From NCBI RefSeq assembly GCF_048564905.1, contig NC_132997.1, positions 74,722,271 to 74,786,270 of the forward strand: a stretch of 64,000 bases of DNA. Direction: 5' to 3'. Origin of the DNA: Vicugna pacos. Its lineage: Eukaryota > Chordata > Mammalia > Artiodactyla > Camelidae. Under the pieces are notes generated by a model, which did not search any database, was not told the DNA's origin, and worked only from the letters and a program-made list of their open reading frames with translations. Position 1 is the stretch's first letter. Each line of letters starts with the position of its first letter. Positions 46,201 through 54,215 of this stretch are shown here, in pieces. The translations under genes were made by a program, and so were the position numbers.

Positions 46201-49124
46201 GTTTCTGGGTAAGATGTTACTTCTCTGTAACATTCATCACAGTCTAATTCTTTATATATTTACTTGTCTTCCTCCCTGGAGCTCACTGACTGTCTTTTGC
46301 TCAGCATCCCCAGAGCCTGGCAATAGTAGGGACTCAATAAATAAAAGCTGAGTGACTGAACAGATTCACCTTAATTACACAGGATGAACTGGCTGTGTTC
46401 ACTCTGCCTTTGGGGCTTGCGCTCCACGTGGTTCCATTGTCTGGCATATTTCATCCAGTGGGATGCTTGTCTCAAACGTGGGTGATGGAGGCTGGGAGTG
46501 GAAGAAAGTGGCCCTGTTCATCTGTGGAATTGGGCCCACTCCCCTCAAACACTACAGTCTGTGTCAATGTCAAGTGGGCAGATGTGGACAAGGGACAGAA
46601 GTCACTCCACTCTTTTCTACCAGGGCAGGAGATTTCTTTAGTTTCTGGCCTCAGCCCACTTTAGCCACAATTTTCTCTGAGGAATTTGGACATCTGTGGG
46701 CCTCTTCTCTCCTGCAGTGAGAAGTACTGGACTGTGGAAACGATCCATGGCATCTCTGACCTGGGCCATAACTTGGTCTGAACCCCCATCTCCCTCTGAG
46801 TTCATGGGCGCTTCAGGTCCTCCTCTGCCTCACATGCTCCCCTCCTCCAACCCTGCTGTCCATTCTGCTGGGTCCGAGGCATCAGTCTTGTCCGGGGCTG
46901 GGATCCCCAAGCTAAGGCCTGACCAGCTGTGAATGTTTGATACTTGCTGAATGAAAGAGTGAAAAGCCCCTCCATGCATGCGTGTGGGCGGGGGAGGGGA
47001 GGAGAGAGAGAGAGAGGGAGAGAGAGAGAGGCAGCAGGATCTGGTCCAGCCACCAGGAAGTGTCTTCCTCTTGTTAAAATTTGTTCCTGGCTCTGTTGGT
47101 GGTTCCAGAACCTCTCATTTTGGCTCAGCTTTGGCTGTCCTCAGGCTTTTTCTAGATCTTTCTGGGATAGCTAGAGACATCTTCTGGGGTAAACTCCACA
47201 GGTATGCTTCCTGTGGCCATCCTGGAACACTTGTGGGGTGGCCGACTTGTCCTGGTTTCCTGGAACTTTCCTGATTCTAGCTCTGAAAGACCCACATCCC
47301 AGTAAACCCTTCAGTCTTGCACAAAGCTACAAGGATGATCACCCTGAGCACGTGTCTCCTGTACGTCTCCCCAGGTCCACAATCTGCAGGAGCTCCGGCG
47401 AAGTGCCTCGCTGGCCACTAAGGTCTTTATCCAGAGAGACTACAGTGATGGGACCATTTGTCAATTTCAGACCAAATTCCCCCCAGAGCTGGACAGCCGG
47501 GTAAGGATATCTTTTTCTAAAAGTGGCACACAGGAAGTGATGGAACTGAGGAGCTTATTAAAAATATATATATATTTTCAGTATAAAAATAATACAGAAA
47601 ACAACTTGCTCAGCTACTTCACACAGAAGAACTAAAAAATGTCCTTAACATTGACTTTTTGTCGCTGCCTAGAAAGTTGGAGCTGAGACAACCTCAGAGA
47701 CTTTCTGGTCAGTGGCTCTCAAATTTCAGAGAATCACCTAGAGAGCTTGTAAAACAAATGTAAATTCCTCTTACTGGATGATATTAGGTGTCATCAGAGA
47801 TGCTGAGTCAGTTGCAGGACTGAGTTCAGGAATCTCTTTAGCGGCACTTCTCAACCCCAGCTACACATTAGCATTTCCGGGGGAGCTTACAAAAACCATG
47901 GTGCTCAGGCCACACCCACAGTCAATTAGAGTGTCCGGGATGGGACGCTTATAGGTCCTGACACAGGCAGATCTGAGTGGGTTTGGGAAGGTGGAGTTGG
48001 GTTGGCTTTTGTGCTAGACCAGCATGGAAGGTCCCTAACCTGTGTGATGGGCAGTTCTGATCCTGTGGGGGTGAGTAGGGAAGGGGGGTGCTCTGAAGTA
48101 CATAAAAAATGAGGCAAGAGACACCCTGACACCTGCTGAGCTGGGAGCTGATGGGCTTCCACTCCAGGCCAGCAGTGGAGGGTGCATGAGGAAGAGCACA
48201 GACTCAGGGTGGAGCTGTGGAGCCTCGGCCACGTTCACGCAGGACCCAGCAAGTATTTACTGAACACCTACTATGTGTTAGGCACTGGGAATGTAGGAGT
48301 GAACTCATGGTGCTTATTTTCTATCAGAGGATACAAAATTTTTTTTTAAAGGGCAAGAAAATATATAGTAGCTCAGGTGGTAACAAATACTAGAAATAGA
48401 AGACAGGAGGTCAAGTTCAGAGAGGGAGCTGGGGAGAAGATGGTGGTGGGGGGATGCTGTCGGATAATGCGAATCCTGAGGGGAGTAAGGGATGAGCTGG
48501 GGTGGGGGTGTCTGGGGAAACTACTGCAGCTGAGGATGCAGGCGCAAGGGGCCTGTGGTGTTTTCAGGAAGCAGTGGGCATCAGTGGGGCTCAGAGGGTT
48601 CACAGGGCCAGGCCCTGGAGGGACTTCTTGGATTTTACTTGGAGAGAGATGGGGAGCCTTGGGGAGCTCTTGATCAGAGTTATGACATGATCTGACTTTG
48701 CCAGGCCCACTCGGCTGGGCTGGGAGCAGGCAGACCAGTTAAAGAGGCCAGAGATGATGATGGTCTGGATCACAAAGCAGAGCTTCCACTGGTCCTCACC
48801 TGTACAACGGGGGTGGGCATCATACTTCCCTGATAGGATCGTTATGAGGCTTAAATGAAAGAATACCTAAAAAATGCCTGGCTTAATAAATGTGCTTGAT
48901 AAATATTAGCTATTATGGTTATGGATGCCAGCAGCATAGCTTCTCAGTTGTCCAAACACACAGGGCTATTGTGTTCTGGGTGACCTCTTGGCTGGGAGGA
49001 AGTGCCCTCTCCTGGAAGGACATTCCTGAGGTCTCACAGAATCAGTCTCTTGCTGTTGGAGCCCCATCCAAACATGGAGAGTCCCTACCAGTTAGGTCCT
49101 GAGCTCTCCTGTAGCCATCACAGT

Positions 49125-49185
<61 letters not shown>

Positions 49186-51211
49186 AAGAAAGAAAGACAA
49201 AGTCACTGGAATTCCTGCCTGATCTGCTGTATAAAATGTTCATATCGAGGATCTCATGGGAGTTTCCTGTTTCTAAGGGGGGCCAAGTACTCATTCTTAG
49301 TTCATTTTATAGGTGTGGAAACTGAGGGTGGAGTAGTTAAGCCATTAGCTCAGGGTCATACAGCTTGTTGGTGATCAAGTCTGGATTGGACCCCAGGTCT
49401 CCTGACTCCCAGTCCAGTGCTCCATGGGCACTTGCAGCCTCTCTGGTCGTGACTGTGCGCTCCCTCCCAGCCCCCCCAGGTGGCCCCACCACTGCATTGA
49501 GACCCTCCCTCCCTCCTGTGACTGTGCACACTCAGGGGGGCTGACCTCTTCCTGTCTCCCTGTCCCTTTCTCCCTCCAGATTGAGCGGCAGCTCTTTGAG
49601 GAGACTGTGAAGACCCTCAACAGCTTCTACGCGGAGGCCGAGAAGATTGGGGGCAGCTCCTACCTGGAGGGCTGCCTGGCCTGTGCCACGGCCTACTTCA
49701 TCTTTCTCTGCATGGAGACCCACTATGAGAAGGTGGCTTCTCCCCACACAGCCCCGCATCTCCGCCCCTGGGGCTCCCATGCGTCACCTTCATCATCAAC
49801 AGGCCCCTCTCCTTGCAGGTTCTCAAGAAGATCTCGCGCTACATCCAGGAGCAGAATGAGAAGATCTTCGCCCCTAGAGGCCTCCTACTCACAGACCCCG
49901 TGGAGCGTGGGATGAGGGTTGTATCCTTTCCGGCTGTTCCGTGCAAGGGCACAAAGTTGCCAACAAGTGGGGCCCCTGGTGAGGCTGCCAGGAGAGAGGG
50001 CCACCCTAGAGGCCTCTGCTCAGGGTCACGGATTTCCTAGGAGTCACCCTCCCCCACCTTAAGTTATTGGTGCTATTTGTGAATTTTAGGATTTGCTTAT
50101 ATTGAGCTGCATTCAATCAGTGCTTAATACATGCCAGACATCATATTCAGTTCTTTGAAAGTATGAATCCATATACTTCTCATTAGACCCCTATAGAGTG
50201 GGTAACTCATTATTCCTTTTATAGCTGACCCTGGCTCAGGGCTGCCCGGCTGGTGAACGCCAGAACCAGGGTCTAAGCGCAGGCCCACTCTACACTACCA
50301 GGCTGCACTGCCCCTCAAGGTATATGCACATCTCCACAGACATGCATGAACATGTCCACATTCACATGTAACCCTCATTGAATCCCATGTAGCAGGTCCC
50401 TTTCACAGATGAGAAAAGTGAGGCCTCCATGGGAGGCTGGCCCACCTATGGGTTCTAGGTCTGCTCACTCCATTTGGTCAAGGTGCACACATCCTGCCCC
50501 TCAGTTAGCAGCAGTGAGAGCAGAATTGTTAAAAAATAACTTTTACTGGGAAACTGAGAGAAAAAAGAGTAAAGAAAACACAAATCCCAGAATCTCATGC
50601 TTACCAAGCCCAGGGAGAGGTACTTCTTGTCACGGAGCCTTCACTATGCCAGGCCTTGAGTTCAGTGCTTTACATGCTTGATTTCATTTAATCCTCACAA
50701 TATCTCAAGATTCTATTATTATCCCCATTTTACAGATGAGATAATTGATGGGGAAGTGATTGGTCTATGGTCACATAGCTTAGAGAGGATGAGTTGAGAT
50801 TTGAACTCAAGACACCCAAGTCCTCCCACTTCCTGTGCATTAACACCCTGTCCTGGGCACATCCGTGTCCTGGGATATGGTAATAGACCCACTAGAATGT
50901 CAGCTGCTGGTCTGGGCTCCGTGTCTCTGAGCAGAGTGAGCACAGGTGCGAGGAGGGGCTTGGGTCTCGCTCCCCAGGCCCCTGGGTCCTTACTGTCGAG
51001 GAAGCAGCACAGCTCTGCCTCCCGTTTCCTGCTGGCCTCCATCAGCCGGATCCTGTCCGCCCTGCCTGGCAGCTTGCAGCCCCCCTTAACGCCACCCCAG
51101 ATCGAGATCTCCATCTATGAGGACCGGTGCAGCAGTGGCAGCTCCAGCAGCGGCAGCAGCAGTGGCAGCGGCAGCAGCAGCGGTGGGGGCGGCGGGGCAG
51201 GGGCCCGGTGA
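40206..51211 (+). CDS. GOLGA7B: GOLGA7B, golgin A7 family member B (five-exon gene)
   Basis: Joining the five exons gives 167 residues, the length I recall for human GOLGA7B. Order: short N-terminus MATE; the GCP16/ERF4-like domain beginning [21 protein letters not shown] and running to about residue 140 ([84 protein letters not shown]); and a Ser/Gly tail. The GCLAC motif (Cys78, Cys81) corresponds to the two palmitoylated cysteines of GOLGA7/GCP16. There is no signal peptide; membrane contact comes from acylation and the hydrophobic ATAYFIFLC stretch. Known role: a non-catalytic partner that stabilises zDHHC palmitoyl-transferases, notably zDHHC5 at the plasma membrane. All four introns are phase 0. 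RE1 sites upstream suggest neuronal restriction. The gene converges with CRTAC1 and overlaps it. Confidence 0.97.
40301..40319 (+). other. G-quadruplex motif 1 (intron 1)
   Basis: GGGTAGGGTAGGGTGGGG satisfies the four-run G3 rule with 1-2 nt loops on the coding strand, 84 nt after the exon 1 donor. It resembles the telomeric repeat. Confidence 0.7.
40510..40550 (+). other. G-quadruplex motif 2 (intron 1)
   Basis: At least five runs of G4-G6 separated by single T residues, again on the transcribed RNA sense. Very short loops predict high stability. Confidence 0.75.
40560..41900. other. GOLGA7B intron 1, single-copy part
   Basis: No exon or repeat recognised. Open frames near 41,134-41,427 overlap on both strands and show no domain. 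Confidence 0.55.
41910..42055 (-). repeat. MIR SINE
   Basis: 'gtcattatccctaattaaca' and 'gatgagacaactaaggctca', preceded by the 'gtgatctcctttgggtctta' part. Confidence 0.8.
42075..42225 (-). repeat. MIR SINE, second in tandem
   Basis: 'atcattatcccattttacag' then 'gtggcagggccaggactaga'. Same orientation as the copy just before it. Confidence 0.75.
42230..44270. other. GOLGA7B intron 1, single-copy part
   Basis: No exon recognised. Includes the purine tract 42686-42756 and an AT-rich stretch near 44,030-44,100. Confidence 0.5.
42686..42756. repeat. (GA)n / (GGGA)n purine tract
   Basis: About 70 bases of almost pure G and A on the plus strand. Confidence 0.9.
44272..44425 (-). repeat. MIR-like SINE fragment
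   Basis: 'gaagaaatggaggcccagag', 'ccagggtcacgtggccagaa' and 'agcagccaggttttctgctc'. Confidence 0.65.
44776..45145. repeat. Ancient interspersed repeat, family not named
   Basis: 'agaggtttatttcttgctca', 'agtgattcagggacccgggc', 'gctcacattccatacagtca' and 'ctgcaagggaggctgggaac', ending 'aacagctagccag'. A well-preserved copy of the family also seen at 14410. Confidence 0.5.
45365..46360 (+). repeat. L2 LINE remains, patchy
   Basis: Pieces in L2 order: 'aaagctgccagaatgatcct' (45400), 'aagctctttgtgatctaacc' (45940), 'gaagccttttctgagtaagc' (46180), 'ggagctcactgactgtcttt' (46279) and the terminus 'gggactcaataaataaaagc' (46329). The middle (45,480-45,790) is not clearly L2. Confidence 0.6.
46988..47031. 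repeat. (GA)n purine tract
   Basis: Low-complexity GGGGA/GAGA run inside intron 1, about 340 nt before exon 2. Confidence 0.9.
47375..47500 (+). CDS. GOLGA7B: GOLGA7B coding exon 2
   Basis: 42 codons from VHNLQEL to PPELDSR (residues 5-46), bounded by CTCCCCAG and CGG|GTAAGG. It holds the first beta-rich part of the GCP16/ERF4-like domain ([20 protein letters not shown]). At 126 nt it is a multiple of three. Confidence 0.97.
47711..47845. mobile_element. MER5-like hAT-Charlie fragment (intron 2)
   Basis: 'cagtggctctcaaatttcag' terminal repeat, then 'agaatcacctagagagcttg' and 'tcagagatgctgagtcagtt'. Confidence 0.65.
47850..47960. mobile_element. Second MER5-like fragment (intron 2)
   Basis: 'cacttctcaaccccagctac', 'acattagcatttccggggga' and 'caggccacacccacagtcaa'. 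A different subtype from its neighbour. Confidence 0.65.
48248..48775 (-). repeat. L2 LINE 3' fragment (intron 2)
   Basis: 'agtatttactgaacacctac', 'ttaggcactgggaatgtagg', 'ggccctggagggacttcttg', 'agttatgacatgatctgact' and 'gagatgatgatggtctggat' are continuous antisense L2. Confidence 0.85.
48780..48920 (+). repeat. MIR SINE 3' half (intron 2)
   Basis: 'cctcacctgtacaacggggg', 'ggatcgttatgaggcttaaa' and 'cttgataaatattagctatt'. Confidence 0.85.
49126..49199. repeat. Compound microsatellite (TG)n(AG)n(AAAG)n
   Basis: About 17 TG units followed without a break by about 12 AG units and three AAAG units, in intron 2 about 380 nt before exon 3. Very likely length-polymorphic. Confidence 0.97.
49290..49425 (-). 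repeat. MIR SINE fragment (intron 2)
   Basis: 'tcattttataggtgtggaaa', 'cagggtcatacagcttgttg' and 'accccaggtctcctgactcc'. Confidence 0.85.
49580..49732 (+). CDS. GOLGA7B: GOLGA7B coding exon 3
   Basis: 51 codons, [10 protein letters not shown] to METHYEK (residues 47-97), bounded by CTCCAG and AAG|GTGGCT. Carries the palmitoylation-type GCLAC motif and the hydrophobic stretch next to it. The donor departs from consensus after GT, which could allow intron 3 retention. Confidence 0.97.
49819..49920 (+). CDS. GOLGA7B: GOLGA7B coding exon 4
   Basis: 34 codons, [10 protein letters not shown] to GMRV (residues 98-131), after a CCTTGCAG acceptor. I chose the donor GTT|GTATCC because it keeps the Val found in the family sequence RVIEI; it is a weak donor. 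Intron 3 before it is only 86 nt. Confidence 0.95.
50110..50315 (-). repeat. MIR SINE (intron 4)
   Basis: 'tcagtgcttaatacatgcca', 'gacatcatattcagttcttt' and 'ccagaaccagggtctaagcg'. Confidence 0.8.
50640..50845 (-). repeat. MIR SINE, nearly complete (intron 4)
   Basis: 'cactatgccaggccttgagt', 'gatttcatttaatcctcaca', 'ttatccccattttacagatg' and 'gagatttgaactcaagacac'. Its antisense ATTAAA (50692-50687) could serve as a weak poly(A) signal for CRTAC1 on the other strand. Confidence 0.9.
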
Positions 51212-51225
51212 CTGGCCGAGAGTCC
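51086..51225 (-). CDS. CRTAC1: CRTAC1 terminal coding exon (long, A-type isoform)
   Basis: Minus strand. A CTCCCTGCAG acceptor is followed by (G)GG ACT CTC, giving GTLGQSPGP, then an Ala/Thr-rich stretch, then [18 protein letters not shown] and a TAA at 51088-51086. This matches the C-terminus I recall for human CRTAC1-A (GTLGQSPGP, Ala/Thr run, [16 protein letters not shown]), so CRTAC1, a secreted FG-GAP/EGF glycoprotein of cartilage and brain (CEP-68, LOTUS), is identified by its tail. The exon starts inside a codon, as expected after the EGF exon ending in CV. Upstream exons (EGF domain, the alternative B-type last exon) were not found before 64,000 and should lie beyond. The human tail continues about 11 residues (SVVKESCEPSC) where this one stops after WR. 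The Thr residues are the O-glycosylation region. Confidence 0.85.
51101..51211 (+). CDS. GOLGA7B: GOLGA7B coding exon 5 and stop
   Basis: 36 codons plus TGA (51209-51211), residues 132-167: [12 protein letters not shown], then a Ser/Gly tract built from AGC and GGC codons, ending GGAGAR. The whole coding part lies antisense to CRTAC1 coding sequence, in codon register, so every Ser AGC is an Ala GCT and every Gly GGC an Ala GCC on the other strand. The paralogue GOLGA7 stops soon after the same IYEDR, so the tail is a GOLGA7B-specific extension. Confidence 0.97.
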
Positions 51226-52004
51226 CTGCAGGGAGGTGTACGGCTGGACTGAGGGCCTTGCAGACCTGCGGCGGCTGCGCTACCAGAGCACCCGCTTCTG
51301 AGTCTTTCTCTGGGCCCACCCTGCTGCCCAGGGCGGGAGGGAGGGGGACCGGCCCTGTGTTGCCTGGCGGCCATCCACCCATGCCCCCTGCCCTTTGCCC
51401 CCTGGCAGGATGGTCCGGTTCCTGACCTGGCTCTTACCCAGTGGGGCTGGTCTCGGTCACACAGAGGCAGCAGGTCTTCCAGGGGGAGGCTGGGGTGGGG
51501 ACAGCACAATTTGAACAACCCTTTTCCTCTGCAGCTCCTCCCCCAACACCCCAGGAAAGGATCCAGGTCTGTCCCGTAGAGAATTCCCATCCTGCATGAT
51601 TCTTCACCCCAAATCCACAGGCCTTGCTCCCTCGGGGCCCTGCTCCTCATGGCTGTCTCCCAGCACCTGCTTCTTCTGATGCCACCACGGGGCCTCTGCC
51701 TGTCTGTGGTCCTGCCTCCACTGAATCCCACGTCTGGAGAGACAGGAGCGGTCAGCCTATGGGTGCTGTGTGGAGAGCTGTCCAGCCCCCTCCTGACCTC
51801 TTCTAGATTGATGGTGTCCCTGTCCTCCACCCAGAGCCTGGAGGCTATCTTGGCCTTGCCAAGAGGTGTCCAACTCCTGTGACTTTGCAGGCCTCCAGGT
51901 GTTATGTGGGGTCCGGAGAAATGCTTCCTGGAGAGATGCAGCCTTGGAGGGGGGGAGTTGAACCTCCAGAAATGAATCCAACTTCCTGAGATTAGAGCCT
52001 GCAT

Positions 52005-52153
52005 GTGTGTGAGAATGAGTGTGTGTGCACGCAAGCACGTGTGTGAGTGCACTATGTGCACGAATGCACGTGTACGTGTGAGCGCAGGTGTGCATGAGTG
52101 CACTGTGAGCACACGTGTGAGTGCAGGTATGTGTGCGAGTGCACTTGTATGTT
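52005..52153. repeat. Degenerate GTGTGAGTGCAC minisatellite
   Basis: Imperfect units of about 10-12 bases with many GTGCAC and CACGTG palindromes, in the GOLGA7B 3' UTR. It could fold in the RNA. Confidence 0.8.
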
Positions 52154-52259
52154 CCCCTTCCTGCTGGGACAGGGACTGCCCCTCTCTGCAGCCTGTCACA
52201 TCTTCCCACGGGATGGTCTGTGGCTGCGTCCCAGTGTGGGTGCAGCCTGACTCCCTGTA

Positions 52260-52265
52260 AATAAA
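52260..52265 (+). terminator. GOLGA7B: AATAAA poly(A) signal, proximal
   Basis: Canonical hexamer 1,049 nt after the stop codon; only modest GT-rich sequence follows. Confidence 0.65.
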
Positions 52266-53006
52266 TGTTCTGATGCCCCTTGCCCCTTACCTGGGACTGC
52301 CAGCTTGACTCTTCTCCCTGGCCTCTCCCCGACCTGCAAGGTTCTCCTCACCTTCTGACTCTGCTGCGTACATTCTAACAAAAAGGAAGTTAAGGTTCCA
52401 GGAGAGCAAAGCCAACCTTCCAGGGCCTTCTATGGCCCACTCCCAGTCCCCCGTAACAAGGCACCAGGGCCATGAACACTGCATACTCTGCCCGCCCGGG
52501 CTCAGGGGCCCTCTAAGTCTGTGCGAGCAAGGTTTCCTTGGAAGGTCAAAGGAGATGCCGACCCGCAGGGGAAAGGCAGACTCCTTTCTTGGAAGGGGGG
52601 TCCGGCCAATGAGGCCCTGGCTGCGGAGGCCCAGTGGGGCCAGTGGGAAGGAAGCAGCCCTGTCCTGGTGCCTGAAGATGGACAGGAGGCTGCCTGCCTC
52701 AGCCAGCAGGAGGTGCTAAAGTGGATATGAAAAACCAGCCACTGCAGGGAGCTTTCTGGAACCAAAGAGGGCCTAATTTTCTTTTGGACATGGTAGTGTA
52801 GGAAGGTTCCAGGGAGCTGGAGAGGGCTGCCCAGCCCCTGAGTCTAAGTGGGTCCCCCAGGCGAGCTGAAGCCCAGGGAGCTCGACCACAGCCCCCTGAC
52901 CCCGGCCTGTGCCCACCCTGGCCCACCGTGTGGCTGGTGTGCGTCTTCCGTGGCATAGCTAGGCACAGGCGATGCCGTGGCCTTCCGTTTTATTATTTCT
53001 TTTTCC

Positions 53007-53012
53007 AATAAA
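53007..53012 (+). terminator. GOLGA7B: AATAAA poly(A) signal, distal
   Basis: Canonical hexamer followed about 25 nt later by a U/GU-rich stretch ('ctgtgctgcttctcttcc'), a better downstream element than the proximal site has. Confidence 0.6.
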
Positions 53013-53469
53013 ATGTCTTGCCCAGCTTGAGGCTCTGTGCTGCTTCTCTTCCTCATGGCGCTGGGGTCCAGAACTCTGCCCCAGGACCACAGTGAGGGGA
53101 TGCTTGGCTCCCCACCCACCTCACGCTGAGGAGGCGGGGCTGAGTGTCTTCCTGAAGAGACAGTGCCCTGACACAGGCAGGATGGACCCTGTCTTCTTGG
53201 AGCTTGTAGTCTAGTGGGGAGGCAGACACTCTGCATCCTCTAACCTGGAGCCTTTATGCAGCCCTTGAAGCCTTGGGTAGGGGGAAGAGGCTGGACTGAA
53301 AGCCAGGTCAAAAGTAAGTCATGAATTAATTAGATATAAAGCCATTTCTTGAGCTCTTACCCTGGGTTGGGCCCTGTTAAGGGTTGGATCACACAGGTCA
53401 CTCAGTTCTAAAGAAAAGTATGTGGGTGCTAGAACCTAGCAGGGTTGTGTCTTGGATTTTATGAAATTA

Positions 53470-53675
53470 AATAACACTTAATGACCACCTACTATGTTCC
53501 AGATACTTTGCTAAATACATATGGCAGAGGTGTGGAAGGGGATTTAAAGATCATCTAAATGAGGCAGTATGAGGCCCAGAGAGGATGAGTGACTTGCCCC
53601 AGGTCACACAGCTGGTCGACAACTGTGCCAGGTTTAGAGCTGAGGTCTCCTGACCCAGCGCTCACTCTGACACCA
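53470..53675 (-). repeat. MIR SINE
   Basis: 'ttaatgaccacctactatgt', 'gagtgacttgccccaggtca', 'cacagctggtcgacaactgt' and 'gagctgaggtctcctgaccc'. Confidence 0.9.
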
Positions 53676-54007
53676 TGGAGATGACACCCAAGTGGAAGTT
53701 GCCTAAGGCTTCAGGGTGGCCAGGGTCACACACAGGTCTGTGGGCCCACAGAAGATCTTACCAGACTCTGGGGACAATGGCTCCACCTCTGGTGGGGGCT
53801 TTGGGGGTGTCCTCTCTGAATGGGACTCTGAGTGGCTTCCATGCTTGTATTTTCTGCTTCTAAGAGGAAGCTGGGCCTTTGCCTAAGCATGAGGCAAGCT
53901 GGACTCACTGACTCTGCTCAGACCTGGGGTGTGTGAACCTTGTAACAACGGAGCTGTTTTTTAACGTGCGAGTAGGTTCATTCTGTCCTGTTTGCAACCT
54001 TATTATT

Positions 54008-54215
54008 ATTAGTAATAATAAACAATAGTAGCTAACACTTATTTAGGACTTACTATGTGCCAGGCACTAGGCTAAGATTCTACATGATTCATCATTCAAT
54101 CTTCACAACTCTCTGTGTTATGGACTAGCATTCCCATTTTACAGATGAGGAGACTGAGGCTCATGAAAGTTCAGTAATTTGTCCAAACTTACACAACTAG
54201 AAAGTGGCAAGCTTG
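54008..54215 (-). repeat. MIR SINE, nearly complete
   Basis: 'agtaataataaacaatagta', 'gctaacacttatttaggact', 'tactatgtgccaggcactag', 'cccattttacagatgaggag' and 'acacaactagaaagtggcaa'. Confidence 0.95.

Larger units (their letters stand above)
51212..53030 (+). other. GOLGA7B: GOLGA7B 3' UTR (extent uncertain)
   Basis: GC-rich single-copy sequence following the stop, without another plus-strand exon. It ends either just after the poly(A) signal at 52260 or after the one at 53007. The first 14 bases are also CRTAC1 coding on the minus strand; the rest is CRTAC1 intron. The long minus-strand frame 51042-52199 is a chance frame in GC-rich DNA apart from the CRTAC1 exon and its antisense. Confidence 0.7.

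Noticed and set aside
49981-51085. A further CRTAC1 exon coding for an SVVKESCEPSC-like end
   Set aside because: No such frame is visible on the minus strand; the similarity is found directly next to the exon in a shifted frame, which favours a local frame change.
51042-52199. 385-codon minus-strand open frame, the longest in the window
   Set aside because: Only the part 51086-51225 corresponds to a real exon (CRTAC1), and that uses a different frame. The rest is GC-rich 3' UTR antisense with no domain.
51624-52260. Possible further exons of GOLGA7B after the stop
   Set aside because: The TGA at 51209 ends the protein at the family's usual length, so what follows is UTR.
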